This document shows, one piece after another, positions 1-7,041 of a stretch of DNA of 16,137 bases; position 1 is the first letter of the stretch; every line of letters starts with the position of its first letter. Both the position numbers and the translations under genes were made by a program. Source of the DNA: Acidimicrobiia bacterium (GTDB lineage Bacteria > Actinomycetota > Acidimicrobiia > IMCC26256 > JAENVU01). Location of the stretch: NCBI GenBank assembly GCA_017882945.1, contig JADGON010000033.1, positions 1-16,137 of the forward strand, in the 5' to 3' direction. The notes under the pieces are model-generated. The model searched no databases, had not been told where the DNA came from, and saw only the letters and a list, made by a program, of their open reading frames with translations.

Positions 1-207
1 CTTCTCGGCCCGCTCGCGCCGTTGCCGGGCCCGCACCCGCTGGCGGCGCAGCTCTACATCCGGCTCGAAGACGTCTCCCGCGGCGGTGACGAGGCCGATG
101 CGCTCCTTCTCGGACAGCACCTCGAGCCCCGACGGGTCCAGCGCGATCTCACGCAGGAGCGCGGTTGCCTGCCGCAACCGTTCCGCCATCTCCATGTCAT
201 CGGTCAC
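1..207 (-). CDS. N-terminus of an unidentified protein (possibly an SDR-type oxidoreductase), cut by the window edge
   Basis: An open frame runs leftward from GTG at 207 to the window edge, giving 69 codons that begin VTDDMEMAERLRQ. The visible part is a predicted helical region with an LLREIALDPSGLEVLSE stretch, then a strongly basic tail (RRQRVRARQRRERAEK). From memory, this helix plus basic linker resembles the N-terminal extension of some long actinobacterial and myxobacterial SDR-family oxidoreductases, but the Rossmann domain lies outside the window, so the product is a guess. No strong ribosome binding site precedes the GTG; an in-frame ATG at 195 is an alternative. It follows the exporter permease gene by 46 bases on the same strand and could be co-transcribed with it. 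Confidence 0.6.
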   Translation of the reverse strand, partial: MTDDMEMAERLRQATALLREIALDPSGLEVLSEKERIGLVTAAGDVFEPDVELRRQRVRARQRRERAEK

Positions 208-253
208 GCGCGCTCGACTTCGTCGACCAGCAGGGAGGACAGGATGCCAGGCT

Positions 254-1120
254 TCAGTCGCTCGTCCGCGTGCGGTACCGGCGCAGCGACGCTGGCACGA
301 AGACGAGCAGCAGGAGCGCGCAGTACATGAACGCAGCCGGGATCGGGTGATCGAGCGGCCAGGTGTGCTTGCCCACGGTCGAGGCGGGGTTGCCGAACAT
401 CTCGCGGACCGCGGCCACGACGACGCTGACCGGGTTCCATGCCGCGACCCACTGCAGGACGTTCGGCATCGAGTCGATCGGGACGAACGCGTTGCTGAGG
501 AAGGTCAGCGGGAAGACGACGACGAAGCCGACCCCCATCACCGCGTCCGGGGTCCGCACCACGAGTCCGATGTACGTACCGATCCAGATCATCGCCGAGC
601 AGAACAGGAACAGGAGCAAGAACGCGCCGGTGACGTGCAGCGCGTCGTTGTGCAGACCCCAGCCCACGATCAGACCGGCGCCGAGCAGCACGACGACGGA
701 CAGCGCCATCCCGGCGAGCTCGGCGACGTAGTGGCCCGACAGGTACGCGGTACGGGTTGCCGGCAACGACCGGAAGCGGTCGATCACCCCCTCGGTCAGG
801 TCTGTCGAGATCGCGGTCGCCGGTCCGGTCAGGCCGAACGCGAGCGACTGGATGAGGATCCCCCCGATGATGAACTCGCGGTAGTTCCCGCCGCTGATCG
901 CGATGGCGCCTCCGAATACGTACGCGAAGAGCAGGACGAACATGAGTGGCTGGAGCGTGACGTCGAGCAGCTTCTCCGGGATCTGGCGGATGTGCTCGAT
1001 GTTGCGGCCCGCGAACACGAGCGTGTCGCTCCACCACAACCGCAGTGGAGTGCGGCCGGGGAGCGTCGGCACGATCGGCTCGGGGCGCGCGAGCTCGGTG
1101 GTCTCGGTAGTTGCGGTCAT
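254..1120 (-). CDS. ABC-2 type exporter permease, DrrB-like
   Basis: This 288-residue integral membrane protein is the transmembrane half of a drug- or lipid-type ABC exporter. A cytoplasmic N-terminus is followed by about six hydrophobic segments (roughly residues 55-75, 83-105, 132-154, 162-186, 192-213 and 261-280). The loop EGVIDRFRSLP (110-120) and the LSNAFVP motif (208-214) are typical of DrrB/ABC-2 permeases. Its ATG (1120-1118) overlaps the TGA of the upstream ATPase gene as ATGA, so the two are translationally coupled and should form one complex. The length is normal for the family. The substrate cannot be read from sequence; DrrAB homologues export anthracyclines, lipids or other hydrophobic compounds. 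Confidence 0.92.
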   Translation of the reverse strand: MTATTETTELARPEPIVPTLPGRTPLRLWWSDTLVFAGRNIEHIRQIPEKLLDVTLQPLMFVLLFAYVFGGAIAISGGNYREFIIGGILIQSLAFGLTGPATAISTDLTEGVIDRFRSLPATRTAYLSGHYVAELAGMALSVVVLLGAGLIVGWGLHNDALHVTGAFLLLFLFCSAMIWIGTYIGLVVRTPDAVMGVGFVVVFPLTFLSNAFVPIDSMPNVLQWVAAWNPVSVVVAAVREMFGNPASTVGKHTWPLDHPIPAAFMYCALLLLVFVPASLRRYRTRTSD

Positions 1121-2118
1121 TCCGGCACCTCGTCGGTGGAGTCGTTCGAACCGGTCAGGGTGAGGAAGACGTCGTCGAGCGACGCCTGCCGGCGGTGCAG
1201 GTCCACGGCATCGATGCCCGCCGCGTCGAGCGCGCGCATGATCTCCATCAGGCGCGTGCCTTCGACCACCGGGATGGTGGCGACGAGCAGGTCGTGGTCA
1301 ACGCCGGGCGCGTACGAAGCAAAGCGCTCGGTCGCCTGCACCACCAGGGGAAGATCGCTCGCGGATGCGACCGTCACGTCGATGCGGTCCGTGCCGATCT
1401 GCGCCTTCAGCTCCTCGGGCGTTCCGTGGGCGACGGTGCGCCCGTGGTCGAGGACGACGATGTCGTCGGCGAGCTGGTCCGCCTCCTCGAGATACTGGGT
1501 GGTGAGGATCGCGGTCGTGCCGTTCCGCACGAGGTCGCGGAGCAGCTCCCAGAGATCGTTGCGGCTGCGAGGGTCGAGACCCGTGGTCGGCTCGTCGAGG
1601 AACAGGACCGGTGGCGCGGCCACGAGGCTCGCGGCGAGGTCGAGCCGGCGCCGCATGCCCCCGGAGAAGGTCTTCACCAGCTGGTCCGCGTTCTCGGCGA
1701 GGTCGAGCTGCGCGAGGAGATCGTCCGCCCGGCGCCGGGCATCGCGCTTGGAGAGGTGGTGGAGCCGCCCCACCATCACGAGGTTCTTGTGGGCGCTCAT
1801 CAGCCCGTCCACCGTGGCTTGCTGGGCGGCCACGCCGATGCGCTCCCGCACGCCGAGCGGGTCGGCCACGACGTCCACGCCGGCGACCGAGGCCGTCCCC
1901 GTGGTCGGGGTCGAGAGCGTGGTGAGGATCCGGATCGCGGTGGTCTTGCCGGCACCGTTGTGCCCGAGCAGGCCGAGGACGGTGCCGGGCCGCACGTCGA
2001 GATCGAGGTCCCGGAGCGCCCAGAGCTCTCCGAATCGCTTCCCGAGCCCCTGGGCGGTGACCCCGCCGGGCTCGGTCGCGGTAGCGTTGTTCGTATGACG
2101 TACGTGAGTTTGGTACAT
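1117..2118 (-). CDS. ABC exporter ATP-binding protein, DrrA-like
   Basis: This 333-residue ATPase energises the adjacent permease. From the ATG at 2118: Walker A GHNGAGKT (52-59), Q-loop Q99/Q100, signature SGGMRRRL (152-159) and Walker B VLFLDE (171-176). The H-loop position is Gln in TTQYLEEAD (206-214), as is common in DrrA-type ATPases. The C-terminal region (about 240-333) matches the DrrA-specific tail, ending with the SLDDVFLTLTG motif. The frame stays open to an ATG at 2157, but that would lie inside the divergent regulator and cover the likely -35 box, so 2118 is preferred. TAAGGTGA at 2134-2127 can be read either as a -10 box or as a ribosome binding site 8 bases before this ATG. 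Control by the divergent TetR protein is strongly suggested by operator-like repeats at 2093-2148. Confidence 0.93.
   Translation of the reverse strand: MYQTHVRHTNNATATEPGGVTAQGLGKRFGELWALRDLDLDVRPGTVLGLLGHNGAGKTTAIRILTTLSTPTTGTASVAGVDVVADPLGVRERIGVAAQQATVDGLMSAHKNLVMVGRLHHLSKRDARRRADDLLAQLDLAENADQLVKTFSGGMRRRLDLAASLVAAPPVLFLDEPTTGLDPRSRNDLWELLRDLVRNGTTAILTTQYLEEADQLADDIVVLDHGRTVAHGTPEELKAQIGTDRIDVTVASASDLPLVVQATERFASYAPGVDHDLLVATIPVVEGTRLMEIMRALDAAGIDAVDLHRRQASLDDVFLTLTGSNDSTDEVPE
2093..2103. promoter_or_regulatory. Degenerate third operator-like repeat
   Basis: GTATG-A-CGTAC has the same half-site spacing (half-sites start 7 bases apart) with one mismatch. It lies inside the first codons of the exporter ATPase gene, 20 bases from site 1. 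The perfect 8-mer ACGTACGT overlaps it. It could be an auxiliary site or chance. Confidence 0.35.
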
Positions 2119-2123
2119 GGTAC
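2113..2123. promoter_or_regulatory. Operator-like inverted repeat, site 1
   Basis: GTACA-T-GGTAC is the same palindrome with one mismatch. It covers the ATG of the exporter ATPase gene and its predicted transcription start, and lies in the -35 region expected for tetR. It shares 13 of 15 bases with the corresponding stretch of site 2. Confidence 0.6.
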
Positions 2124-2137
2124 GAATCACCTTAGCG

Positions 2138-2148
2138 GTACACTGTAC
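2138..2148. promoter_or_regulatory. Operator-like inverted repeat, site 2 (strongest)
   Basis: GTACA-C-TGTAC is a perfect 11-base palindrome with an odd centre. It sits between the -35 and -10 of the exporter promoter and covers the TACACT -10 box of the divergent tetR gene. Together with flanking bases it is a near-direct repeat of site 1 (GGTACA, two variable bases, GTACGAA), starting 25 bases further on. The likely ligand is the adjacent TetR protein. Confidence 0.7.
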
Positions 2149-2150
2149 GA
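2139..2150 (+). promoter_or_regulatory. Predicted -10 box of tetR, leaderless
   Basis: TACACT (2139-2144) is followed by 6 bases and then the ATG at 2151, with no ribosome binding site, so transcription would start at or next to the start codon. The box lies within operator site 2, which implies autorepression. Confidence 0.55.
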
Positions 2151-3134
2151 ATGACAACCGAGAAGCGCAGCCGCCGGGGGGAGCAGCCGGGCAACACGAC
2201 TCCGGGGTCGGGATCGGCGCTGCGCGAGCTCGTGGTCGAGAAGATGGCCGAGAAGGTCGCGGAGAAGGCGACGAAGCACGAGCGCATCGCCGCCAAGGCT
2301 GCGAAGAAGGCCGAGTCCCTCGAGCGGGTCGCCGGCAAGGTTACCGACAAGGCGCAGCGCCACGAGCGAATTGCGGCCAAGGCGGCGAAGAAGGCGGAAG
2401 CCCTCGAGCTGATCAGCTCCGAGCTCGGTGTCCTCGACCTGTGGACGCGGACCGAGCCCGCGCAACGCCGACCGCGCTTCACGCGAGAGGAGATCGCGCG
2501 GACCGCGATGCGGATCGCCGACACGGACGGGTTCGACGGGTTGTCGATGCGCCGGCTCGCGGCCGAGCTCGACGCCGGCACGATGACGCTCTATCACTAC
2601 GTCCGCACCAAGGACGAGGTCCTCTCGCTCGTCGTCGACGCGGTGATGGGTGAGGTGGTCCTCGGCCCGGACGAGCCGGTGCCCGCGCACTGGCGTGCCG
2701 CAGTGACGGCGATCGCCCGGCGGACGCGGGCCGCGATCCTCCGGCATCCCTGGTTCCTCGACATCACCGATGCCCCGGCGGTCGGCCCCAACAGCGTCCG
2801 CCACCTCGACCAGTCCCTGCAGGCGGTCGCCTCGCTCGCGGTCAGCCTCTCGGACAAGTTCGACATCGTGACCGCGGTCGACGACTACGTGTTCGGCTCG
2901 TGCGTGTGGGAGCGCGAGGCCCGCCGGCCCGAGAGGCGCCATGACGAGGTGGTCCACTACGTCAACGACCTCGTCTCGACGGGGGACTACCCGCAGCTCG
3001 CAGCCCTGGCGGAGGAGCACGGCCTGGACGAGGCTTGGGCGCAGATCGAGGGTCATCGTCGTGATCCCGGCCGCTTCGACCGGAACCTCCGGCGTCTCCT
3101 CGACGGCATCGAAGCGGATCTCGCCGTCGTCTGA
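2151..3134 (+). CDS. TetR-family repressor with a lysine/alanine-rich N-terminal extension
   Basis: This 327-residue regulator is about 100 residues longer than a usual TetR protein. Residues 1-100 form a charged, probably helical extension containing two near-identical units (HERIAAKAAKKAE at 43-55 and again at 71-83). The TetR DNA-binding domain begins near 108 (RFTREEIARTAMRIAD), with the recognition region around LSMRRLAAELDAG and LYHYVRTKDE (131-156). The remainder fits a TetR C-terminal ligand-binding domain of the Tet-repressor type. It is divergent from the exporter operon across 32 bases filled with inverted repeats, so it most likely represses drrAB and itself and is released by a compound the pump exports. 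The start is set by the TACACT box 6 bases upstream. Identification as TetR is firm; the role of the extension is unknown. Confidence 0.9.
   Translation: MTTEKRSRRGEQPGNTTPGSGSALRELVVEKMAEKVAEKATKHERIAAKAAKKAESLERVAGKVTDKAQRHERIAAKAAKKAEALELISSELGVLDLWTRTEPAQRRPRFTREEIARTAMRIADTDGFDGLSMRRLAAELDAGTMTLYHYVRTKDEVLSLVVDAVMGEVVLGPDEPVPAHWRAAVTAIARRTRAAILRHPWFLDITDAPAVGPNSVRHLDQSLQAVASLAVSLSDKFDIVTAVDDYVFGSCVWEREARRPERRHDEVVHYVNDLVSTGDYPQLAALAEEHGLDEAWAQIEGHRRDPGRFDRNLRRLLDGIEADLAVV
2277..2420 (+). repeat. Protein-level tandem repeat in the TetR N-terminal extension
   Basis: Codons 43-63 and 71-90 encode two copies of a roughly 20-residue unit starting HERIAAKAAKKAE. The DNA copies differ at several synonymous third positions (for example CGCATCGCC against CGAATTGCG). 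The repeat is therefore conserved as protein and is not a recent DNA duplication. A weaker related stretch (EKMAEKVAEKATK, 30-42) precedes them. Confidence 0.75.
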
Positions 3135-3175
3135 ACACTCGGTAGGGTCGCCGGGAACTACCGAGGGAGCGCGTC

Positions 3176-4027
3176 GTGACACGGGAACAGCGATCGTTCG
3201 CGGGGCAGGTGGCCATCGTCACCGGCGGAGCATCGGGCATCGGCCGGGCCCTGGGCACCGAGCTGTTCCACCAGGGCGTGCACGTCGTGCTCGCGGACGT
3301 CGACAAGGACGCCGCCCGCGCGACCGCTCACCGGATCGAGACGACGGCGACGGGTACATCGGGAGAGGTGGTCGGACGCGAGCTCGACGTGCGTGACGGT
3401 GCCGCCGTGAGCGCGCTCGTCGAGGAGGTCGCTGCGGTGCACGGCCGACTCGACCTCATGTTCAACAACGCGGGGATCTGCGTCGGCGGTCCGACCCACG
3501 AGATGACGCGATCCCATTGGGAGCAGACCGTGGCGGTGAACCTGAACGGTGTCATCAACGGCGTGCTCGCCGCATACCCGTTGATGATCGCCCAGGGTCA
3601 CGGACACATCGTGAACACCGCGTCCGGTGCTGGACTCGCGCCCAACGTCCTCACGGTCGCGTACACCGCGACCAAGCATGCGGTCGTCGGCCTCAGCACC
3701 GCGCTCCGCCCTGAAGCAGCGACCCTCGGCGTACGGGTCAGTGTCCTGTGCCCGGGTGCCGTCGATACCCCCATCCTCGATCGGAGCGGGCCCGCCGACC
3801 TCCCACCGATGCCCGCCGGCACTCCGACCGGGCGCGAGTTCATGAAGAAGCTCGGAGTGGTCCCGGCGAACGTCGATCGAATCGCGGTCCCGGCGCTGCG
3901 AGGCGTCGCCCGGAACCAGGCGATCATCGTCGTCCCCCGCAGCGCGAAGGCGCTCTGGTACCTCCATCGCCTGTCGCCCGGGGCGTCGGAGCGCGCCGGA
4001 AGGTTCATGATCCGCCGCATGCGCTAG
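3176..4027 (+). CDS. Short-chain dehydrogenase/reductase (classical SDR)
   Basis: This 283-residue NAD(P)-dependent oxidoreductase has the full classical SDR signature: the TGGASGIG dinucleotide-binding loop (16-23), an acidic residue after the second strand (D41, which favours NAD(H)), NNAG (97-100), catalytic S150, Y163 and K167 in YTATK, and the PG motif at 193-194. The C-terminal end is basic (RRMR). The start is GTG at 3176, supported by the ribosome binding site GAGGGAG (3163-3169) with a 6-base gap. It lies 41 bases after the TetR gene on the same strand; a TAGGGT hexamer at 3143-3148 may give it its own promoter, or it may be read through from tetR. The substrate cannot be inferred. 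Confidence 0.93.
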   Translation: MTREQRSFAGQVAIVTGGASGIGRALGTELFHQGVHVVLADVDKDAARATAHRIETTATGTSGEVVGRELDVRDGAAVSALVEEVAAVHGRLDLMFNNAGICVGGPTHEMTRSHWEQTVAVNLNGVINGVLAAYPLMIAQGHGHIVNTASGAGLAPNVLTVAYTATKHAVVGLSTALRPEAATLGVRVSVLCPGAVDTPILDRSGPADLPPMPAGTPTGREFMKKLGVVPANVDRIAVPALRGVARNQAIIVVPRSAKALWYLHRLSPGASERAGRFMIRRMR

Positions 4028-4118
4028 CCGGCAACGGCACGGAGATCCCGGTGGGTCGCGTCCGGCACGCGGATACCTTCACCCGCTGCCGCCGACCACG
4101 ACTTTGCCCTGTTCCTAC

Positions 4119-4748
4119 TCAGCGCGTTCCGGTGAGCAACGCGAAGCCCCGCCACTTCCAGAGGCAGTCCACCTGCCGGAGCCCGCCGCCGCGCATCCAG
4201 GCGAGCTGAGCCTCGACCGGGACGAGCTGGTCCTCGGGATCGTCTGCCGTGCGTCCGATCGCACAACGGAACGTCGCGTGCAGCTCCGGAGTCGGCGACG
4301 CGACGACTTCGAGGTTCGCGAACACGCCGCCCGGAAGCAACGCACCGGCGACTTCGGCGTAGAGCTGTTCCTTCCGGTCGTCGTCGAGATGGTGGATCGC
4401 GAATCCGGAGACGATGACGTCGAAGTCGCCGAACCGGTCGATCGGATCGCGCAAGTCGCCCTCGACGACCGCGACGCGCGGATCGTCGGCGAACCGCTCG
4501 CGCGCGAGCCTCAGCATCGGCGGCGAGCTGTCCACTGCAACGACCGCTTCGATTCCCGGTCGGTGCTCCAGGACGAGCGTGGTCAGTCGACCGTCGCCAC
4601 AGCCCAGATCCAACACTCGCCGCGGCGCGCCCGGCAGCGCTTCGACGAGCATCGCCTCACCCGCGAGCCGAGGGGGCAGCTGTCCAACGCGCGCGACGTA
4701 CTCCTCGACGCGGCGCGGATCATCCCAAGCCCCCATCGGCGTAGCCAT
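4119..4748 (-). CDS. Class I SAM-dependent methyltransferase
   Basis: This 209-residue soluble protein has the Rossmann-type methyltransferase fold. The SAM-binding motif LDLGCGDGR lies at 46-54, an acidic residue after the second strand in AVDSS (D73), an acidic GDLRD (97-101), and the post-motif FDVIVSGFAIHHLDD at 109-123. No substrate-specific domain is visible; the C-terminal VDCLWKWRGFALLTG resembles many small uncharacterised methyltransferases. The start ATG (4748-4746) shares one base with the rsgA stop (TGATG), with GGAAGGG (4761-4755) as ribosome binding site, so it is probably translated by coupling to rsgA. A longer open frame to 4928 exists but is only the shadow of rsgA. Confidence 0.88.
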   Translation of the reverse strand: MATPMGAWDDPRRVEEYVARVGQLPPRLAGEAMLVEALPGAPRRVLDLGCGDGRLTTLVLEHRPGIEAVVAVDSSPPMLRLARERFADDPRVAVVEGDLRDPIDRFGDFDVIVSGFAIHHLDDDRKEQLYAEVAGALLPGGVFANLEVVASPTPELHATFRCAIGRTADDPEDQLVPVEAQLAWMRGGGLRQVDCLWKWRGFALLTGTR

Positions 4749-5857
4749 CACCGACCCTTCCGGCGTTGTGCGGCCTTCGTGTTGCGAGCGAGCTCCTTGT
4801 CCTTGCGCGCCTGCTCGTAGCTCACGGCGACCAGCGGCGACGCTCGGACTTCGTCCTGCAACCCGCGCCACGCCGCGAGTCGCGCCGGCGTCACGGTCCC
4901 GTTCTCGACCGCCTCGGTCACGGCACACCCTGGTTCCGAGCCGTGGCTGCAGTCACCGAAGCGGCACGCCTCGGCGAGGTCGTCGATGTCGGCGAAGGTC
5001 TCCGCGACCGCCTCGGGCTCGACCCACAAGCCGACCCCGCGGATTCCGGGGGTGTCGATCAGCACTCCGCCCGTCGGCAGGACGTGCATGTCGCGAGATG
5101 TCGTCGTGTGACGACCCTTCGAGTCACCGTGACGTACTTCCCCGATCGCGGCGACGTCCTCGCCGAGGAGCGCGTTGACCAAGCTCGACTTCCCCGCGCC
5201 GGACTCGCCGAGCATCGTGACCGTGAGGTCGCGGGCCCGCTCACGCAGTGCATCGAGCCCGACGTCCTCACGCGCGGAGGTGATGATCACTTCGATGCCC
5301 GGGCTCGCGCGCTCGACTTCGGCCGCGATCGACTCCGGATCCTCCATGAGCGCGGCTTTCGTGAGCACGACGATCGGAACCGCGCCCGCGTCCCGGGCGA
5401 GCGTCGAACCGCGGTCGATCCGACCCGGCTTGACGACCCGATCGAGCCCGCAGACGAGGAAGACGACGTCGACGTTCGCCGCGAGCGGCTGGTCGATGTC
5501 ACGCCCAGGGTCGCGGCGGCGCAGCAGCGAGGCTCGCGGGAGCACCGCCACCGGCTCGTCGCCTTCGATCGCGATCCAGTCACCGACGGCGGGCGCGGGG
5601 TCCAGGCGACGGACCATCGGCACCACGACCACGCCCTCCGTGGTCGCGAGATGGAGTGCGGTCCCGTCGTGGCGCGTGACCCGACCCGGTCGGCATCCCG
5701 GGTGTTCGTCGAGCAGCTCCGCCCACCGCTCGTCCCACCCATAGCGCGCAAGCTCGCGCGCAAACGGACGAGAGGTCCGCCGATGCGGGTCGGCTCCTGA
5801 CACGTCGTTCACTCGCGACAGTCTGGCAGCCGGACGCGACGAAGAGTGCAACCGCAC
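4748..5857 (-). CDS. rsgA: Ribosome small subunit-dependent GTPase RsgA (circularly permuted)
   Basis: RsgA helps late maturation of the 30S subunit. The 369-residue frame shows an OB-fold region (about 55-115), then a GTPase domain in permuted order: G4 position TKAA (166-169), G5-like TSA (193-195), G1 GESGAGKS (217-224), switch I RHTTT (249-253) and G3 DTPG (268-271). The C-terminal zinc site uses C298, C303, H305 and C311 (CRFGDCSH...C). The basic tail is typical of the family. The G4 motif is normally (N/T)KxD; here the Asp is Ala (codon GCG), which is unusual. The start is uncertain: GTG 5857 has a weak GAGGG upstream, and in-frame GTGs at 5812 and 5803 would leave more room for the divergent promoter. 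The downstream methyltransferase overlaps it by one base. Confidence 0.92.
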   Translation of the reverse strand: MRLHSSSRPAARLSRVNDVSGADPHRRTSRPFARELARYGWDERWAELLDEHPGCRPGRVTRHDGTALHLATTEGVVVVPMVRRLDPAPAVGDWIAIEGDEPVAVLPRASLLRRRDPGRDIDQPLAANVDVVFLVCGLDRVVKPGRIDRGSTLARDAGAVPIVVLTKAALMEDPESIAAEVERASPGIEVIITSAREDVGLDALRERARDLTVTMLGESGAGKSSLVNALLGEDVAAIGEVRHGDSKGRHTTTSRDMHVLPTGGVLIDTPGIRGVGLWVEPEAVAETFADIDDLAEACRFGDCSHGSEPGCAVTEAVENGTVTPARLAAWRGLQDEVRASPLVAVSYEQARKDKELARNTKAAQRRKGR

Positions 5858-5864
5858 GGGCCTC

Positions 5865-5884
5865 TACCCTCGCGCGCGGGGGTG
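5865..5884 (+). promoter_or_regulatory. Possible -10 box and ribosome binding site of the sugar dehydrogenase gene
   Basis: TACCCT (5865-5870) fits the -10 pattern seen elsewhere in this window. GGGGGTG (5878-5884) could act as a ribosome binding site for a TTG start at 5891, or contain the GTG start at 5882 itself. The -35 box is not evident. Confidence 0.3.
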
Positions 5885-7033
5885 TCTCACTTGAGATCAG
5901 CGCTACGACTGAAGATGTCCGTGATCGCGCTTGCGGTAGCACTCGGTGGCAGCGCGCTCGGGCCCGCCTCACATGCCGGCGCCGTGGGCAATCTCTCGAC
6001 GGTCCACGTCGGGCTGACGACCGTCGCGACGAAGCTGAAGGCACCGCTCGCGGTTGCCTGGCGACCTGGCGACGCGACGATGTACGTCGCGGAGCAGGGC
6101 GGCCGGATCCGGCGCGTGGTCGGCGGCCGCATCACGGGACAGGCCGCACGCCTCACTGTCTCGACGGGTGGGGAGCGAGGGCTCCTCGGCATGGCGTTCT
6201 CGCGCGGCGGCACCAAGCTCTACGTCGACTACACGGATACGAACGGGAACACCCGCGTCGACGAGCTCACCATGCGGGGCAAGACGGCACCGAAGAAGCT
6301 ACGCCGAATGCTGCTGTTCCAGTCCCAGCCCTTCGCGAACCACAACGGCGGTCACGTTGCCGTCGGTTCCGACGGGACGATCTACATCGCGTTCGGCGAC
6401 GGTGGGGGCAGCGGCGACCCGAACGGCAACGGCCAGAACCCGAACACGTTGCTGGGCAAGATCGTCCGCATCAGCCCGAATCCGGCGGGCGGTTCCCCCT
6501 ACTCCATCCCGGCCGACAACCCCTTCGTCGGGCAGGCGGGAGCGCGTGGCGAAGTCTGGATGTACGGCCTGCGCAATCCATGGCGCTTCTCGTTCGACCG
6601 GGCGAACGGCGACATGTGGATCGGTGACGTCGGTCAGAACCTGTACGAGGAGATCGACTACGCACCCGCAGGCCAGAAGGGCATCAACTGGGGCTGGTCG
6701 TTGCGCGAAGCGACGCACCCGTACAACGGAGGCGCGGAGCCTCCCGGCGGGCGCGACCCGATCATCGAACGTCCCCACACCGCGGGGGATTGCGCGATCA
6801 CCGGCGGGTACGTCTACCGCGGCACCGCGATCCCGGCCCTCGTCGGCGCGTACCTCTATGGCGACTACTGCACCGGCAAGGTGTTCGCCGCGGAGCAACA
6901 GGGTGGAACCGTGGTGCAGAACGTCGACCTCGGCATCAACGTCCCGGCGCTGACTTCGTTCGGCCAGGATCTGAACGGCGAGCTGTACGCGGTCTCGCAG
7001 ACGGGCAGCGTCTACCGGATCACGCCCGCCTAG
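5882..7033 (+). CDS. Secreted PQQ-dependent sugar dehydrogenase-like beta-propeller protein (GSDH family)
   Basis: This protein of about 383 residues belongs to the glucose/sorbosone dehydrogenase family, soluble six-bladed beta-propellers that oxidise sugars outside the membrane using PQQ. A signal peptide is visible (basic SHLRSALRLK, hydrophobic MSVIALAVALGG, cleavage probably after HAGA near 34). Family landmarks are HNGGH (154-158), FGDGGGSGDP (171-180), GLRNPWRFSFD (229-239), WIGDVGQN (246-253) and GDYCTGK (327-333). C304 and C330 could form a disulfide. No PQQ synthesis gene lies in the window, so cofactor use is inferred from the family. Start candidates are GTG 5846, GTG 5882, TTG 5891 and ATG 5915; 5882 keeps a complete signal peptide. 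It converges with the Ada-AlkA gene, 8 bases away. Confidence 0.87.
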   Translation: MSHLRSALRLKMSVIALAVALGGSALGPASHAGAVGNLSTVHVGLTTVATKLKAPLAVAWRPGDATMYVAEQGGRIRRVVGGRITGQAARLTVSTGGERGLLGMAFSRGGTKLYVDYTDTNGNTRVDELTMRGKTAPKKLRRMLLFQSQPFANHNGGHVAVGSDGTIYIAFGDGGGSGDPNGNGQNPNTLLGKIVRISPNPAGGSPYSIPADNPFVGQAGARGEVWMYGLRNPWRFSFDRANGDMWIGDVGQNLYEEIDYAPAGQKGINWGWSLREATHPYNGGAEPPGGRDPIIERPHTAGDCAITGGYVYRGTAIPALVGAYLYGDYCTGKVFAAEQQGGTVVQNVDLGINVPALTSFGQDLNGELYAVSQTGSVYRITPA

Positions 7034-7041
7034 CCTCTGCG

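Larger units (their letters stand above)
2129..2157 (-). promoter_or_regulatory. Predicted promoter of the exporter operon
   Basis: Read leftward, TTGTCA (2157-2152) is followed by exactly 17 bases and then TAAGGT (2134-2129), a good housekeeping-sigma match. The spacer contains the perfect inverted repeat at 2138-2148, a classical repressor position. Transcription would start about 2-5 bases before the ATG at 2118. In that case the AAGGTGA stretch would not be in the mRNA and the message would be nearly leaderless. Confidence 0.65.

Noticed and set aside
86..2098. Long plus-strand open frame of 670 codons opposite the exporter genes
   Set aside because: It is antisense to two genes with complete family motifs. 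Its translation is rich in Arg, Ser and Pro with no recognisable domain, as expected of shadow frames in GC-rich DNA.
1111..2154. Plus-strand open frame of 347 codons opposite the exporter ATPase gene
   Set aside because: It is the complementary shadow of a gene with Walker A, signature and Walker B motifs; the composition is unlike a folded protein.
2127..2157. Start of the exporter ATPase at ATG 2157
   Set aside because: It would place the -35 box and the strongest operator inside the coding region and add 13 residues unlike the family; ATG 2118 fits better.
2277..2420. Recent DNA tandem duplication or mobile element in the TetR gene
   Set aside because: The copies differ at many synonymous positions, and there are no terminal repeats or target duplications.
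4028..4118. Terminator between the converging SDR and methyltransferase genes
   Set aside because: No strong stem with a T run on either strand could be seen by eye.
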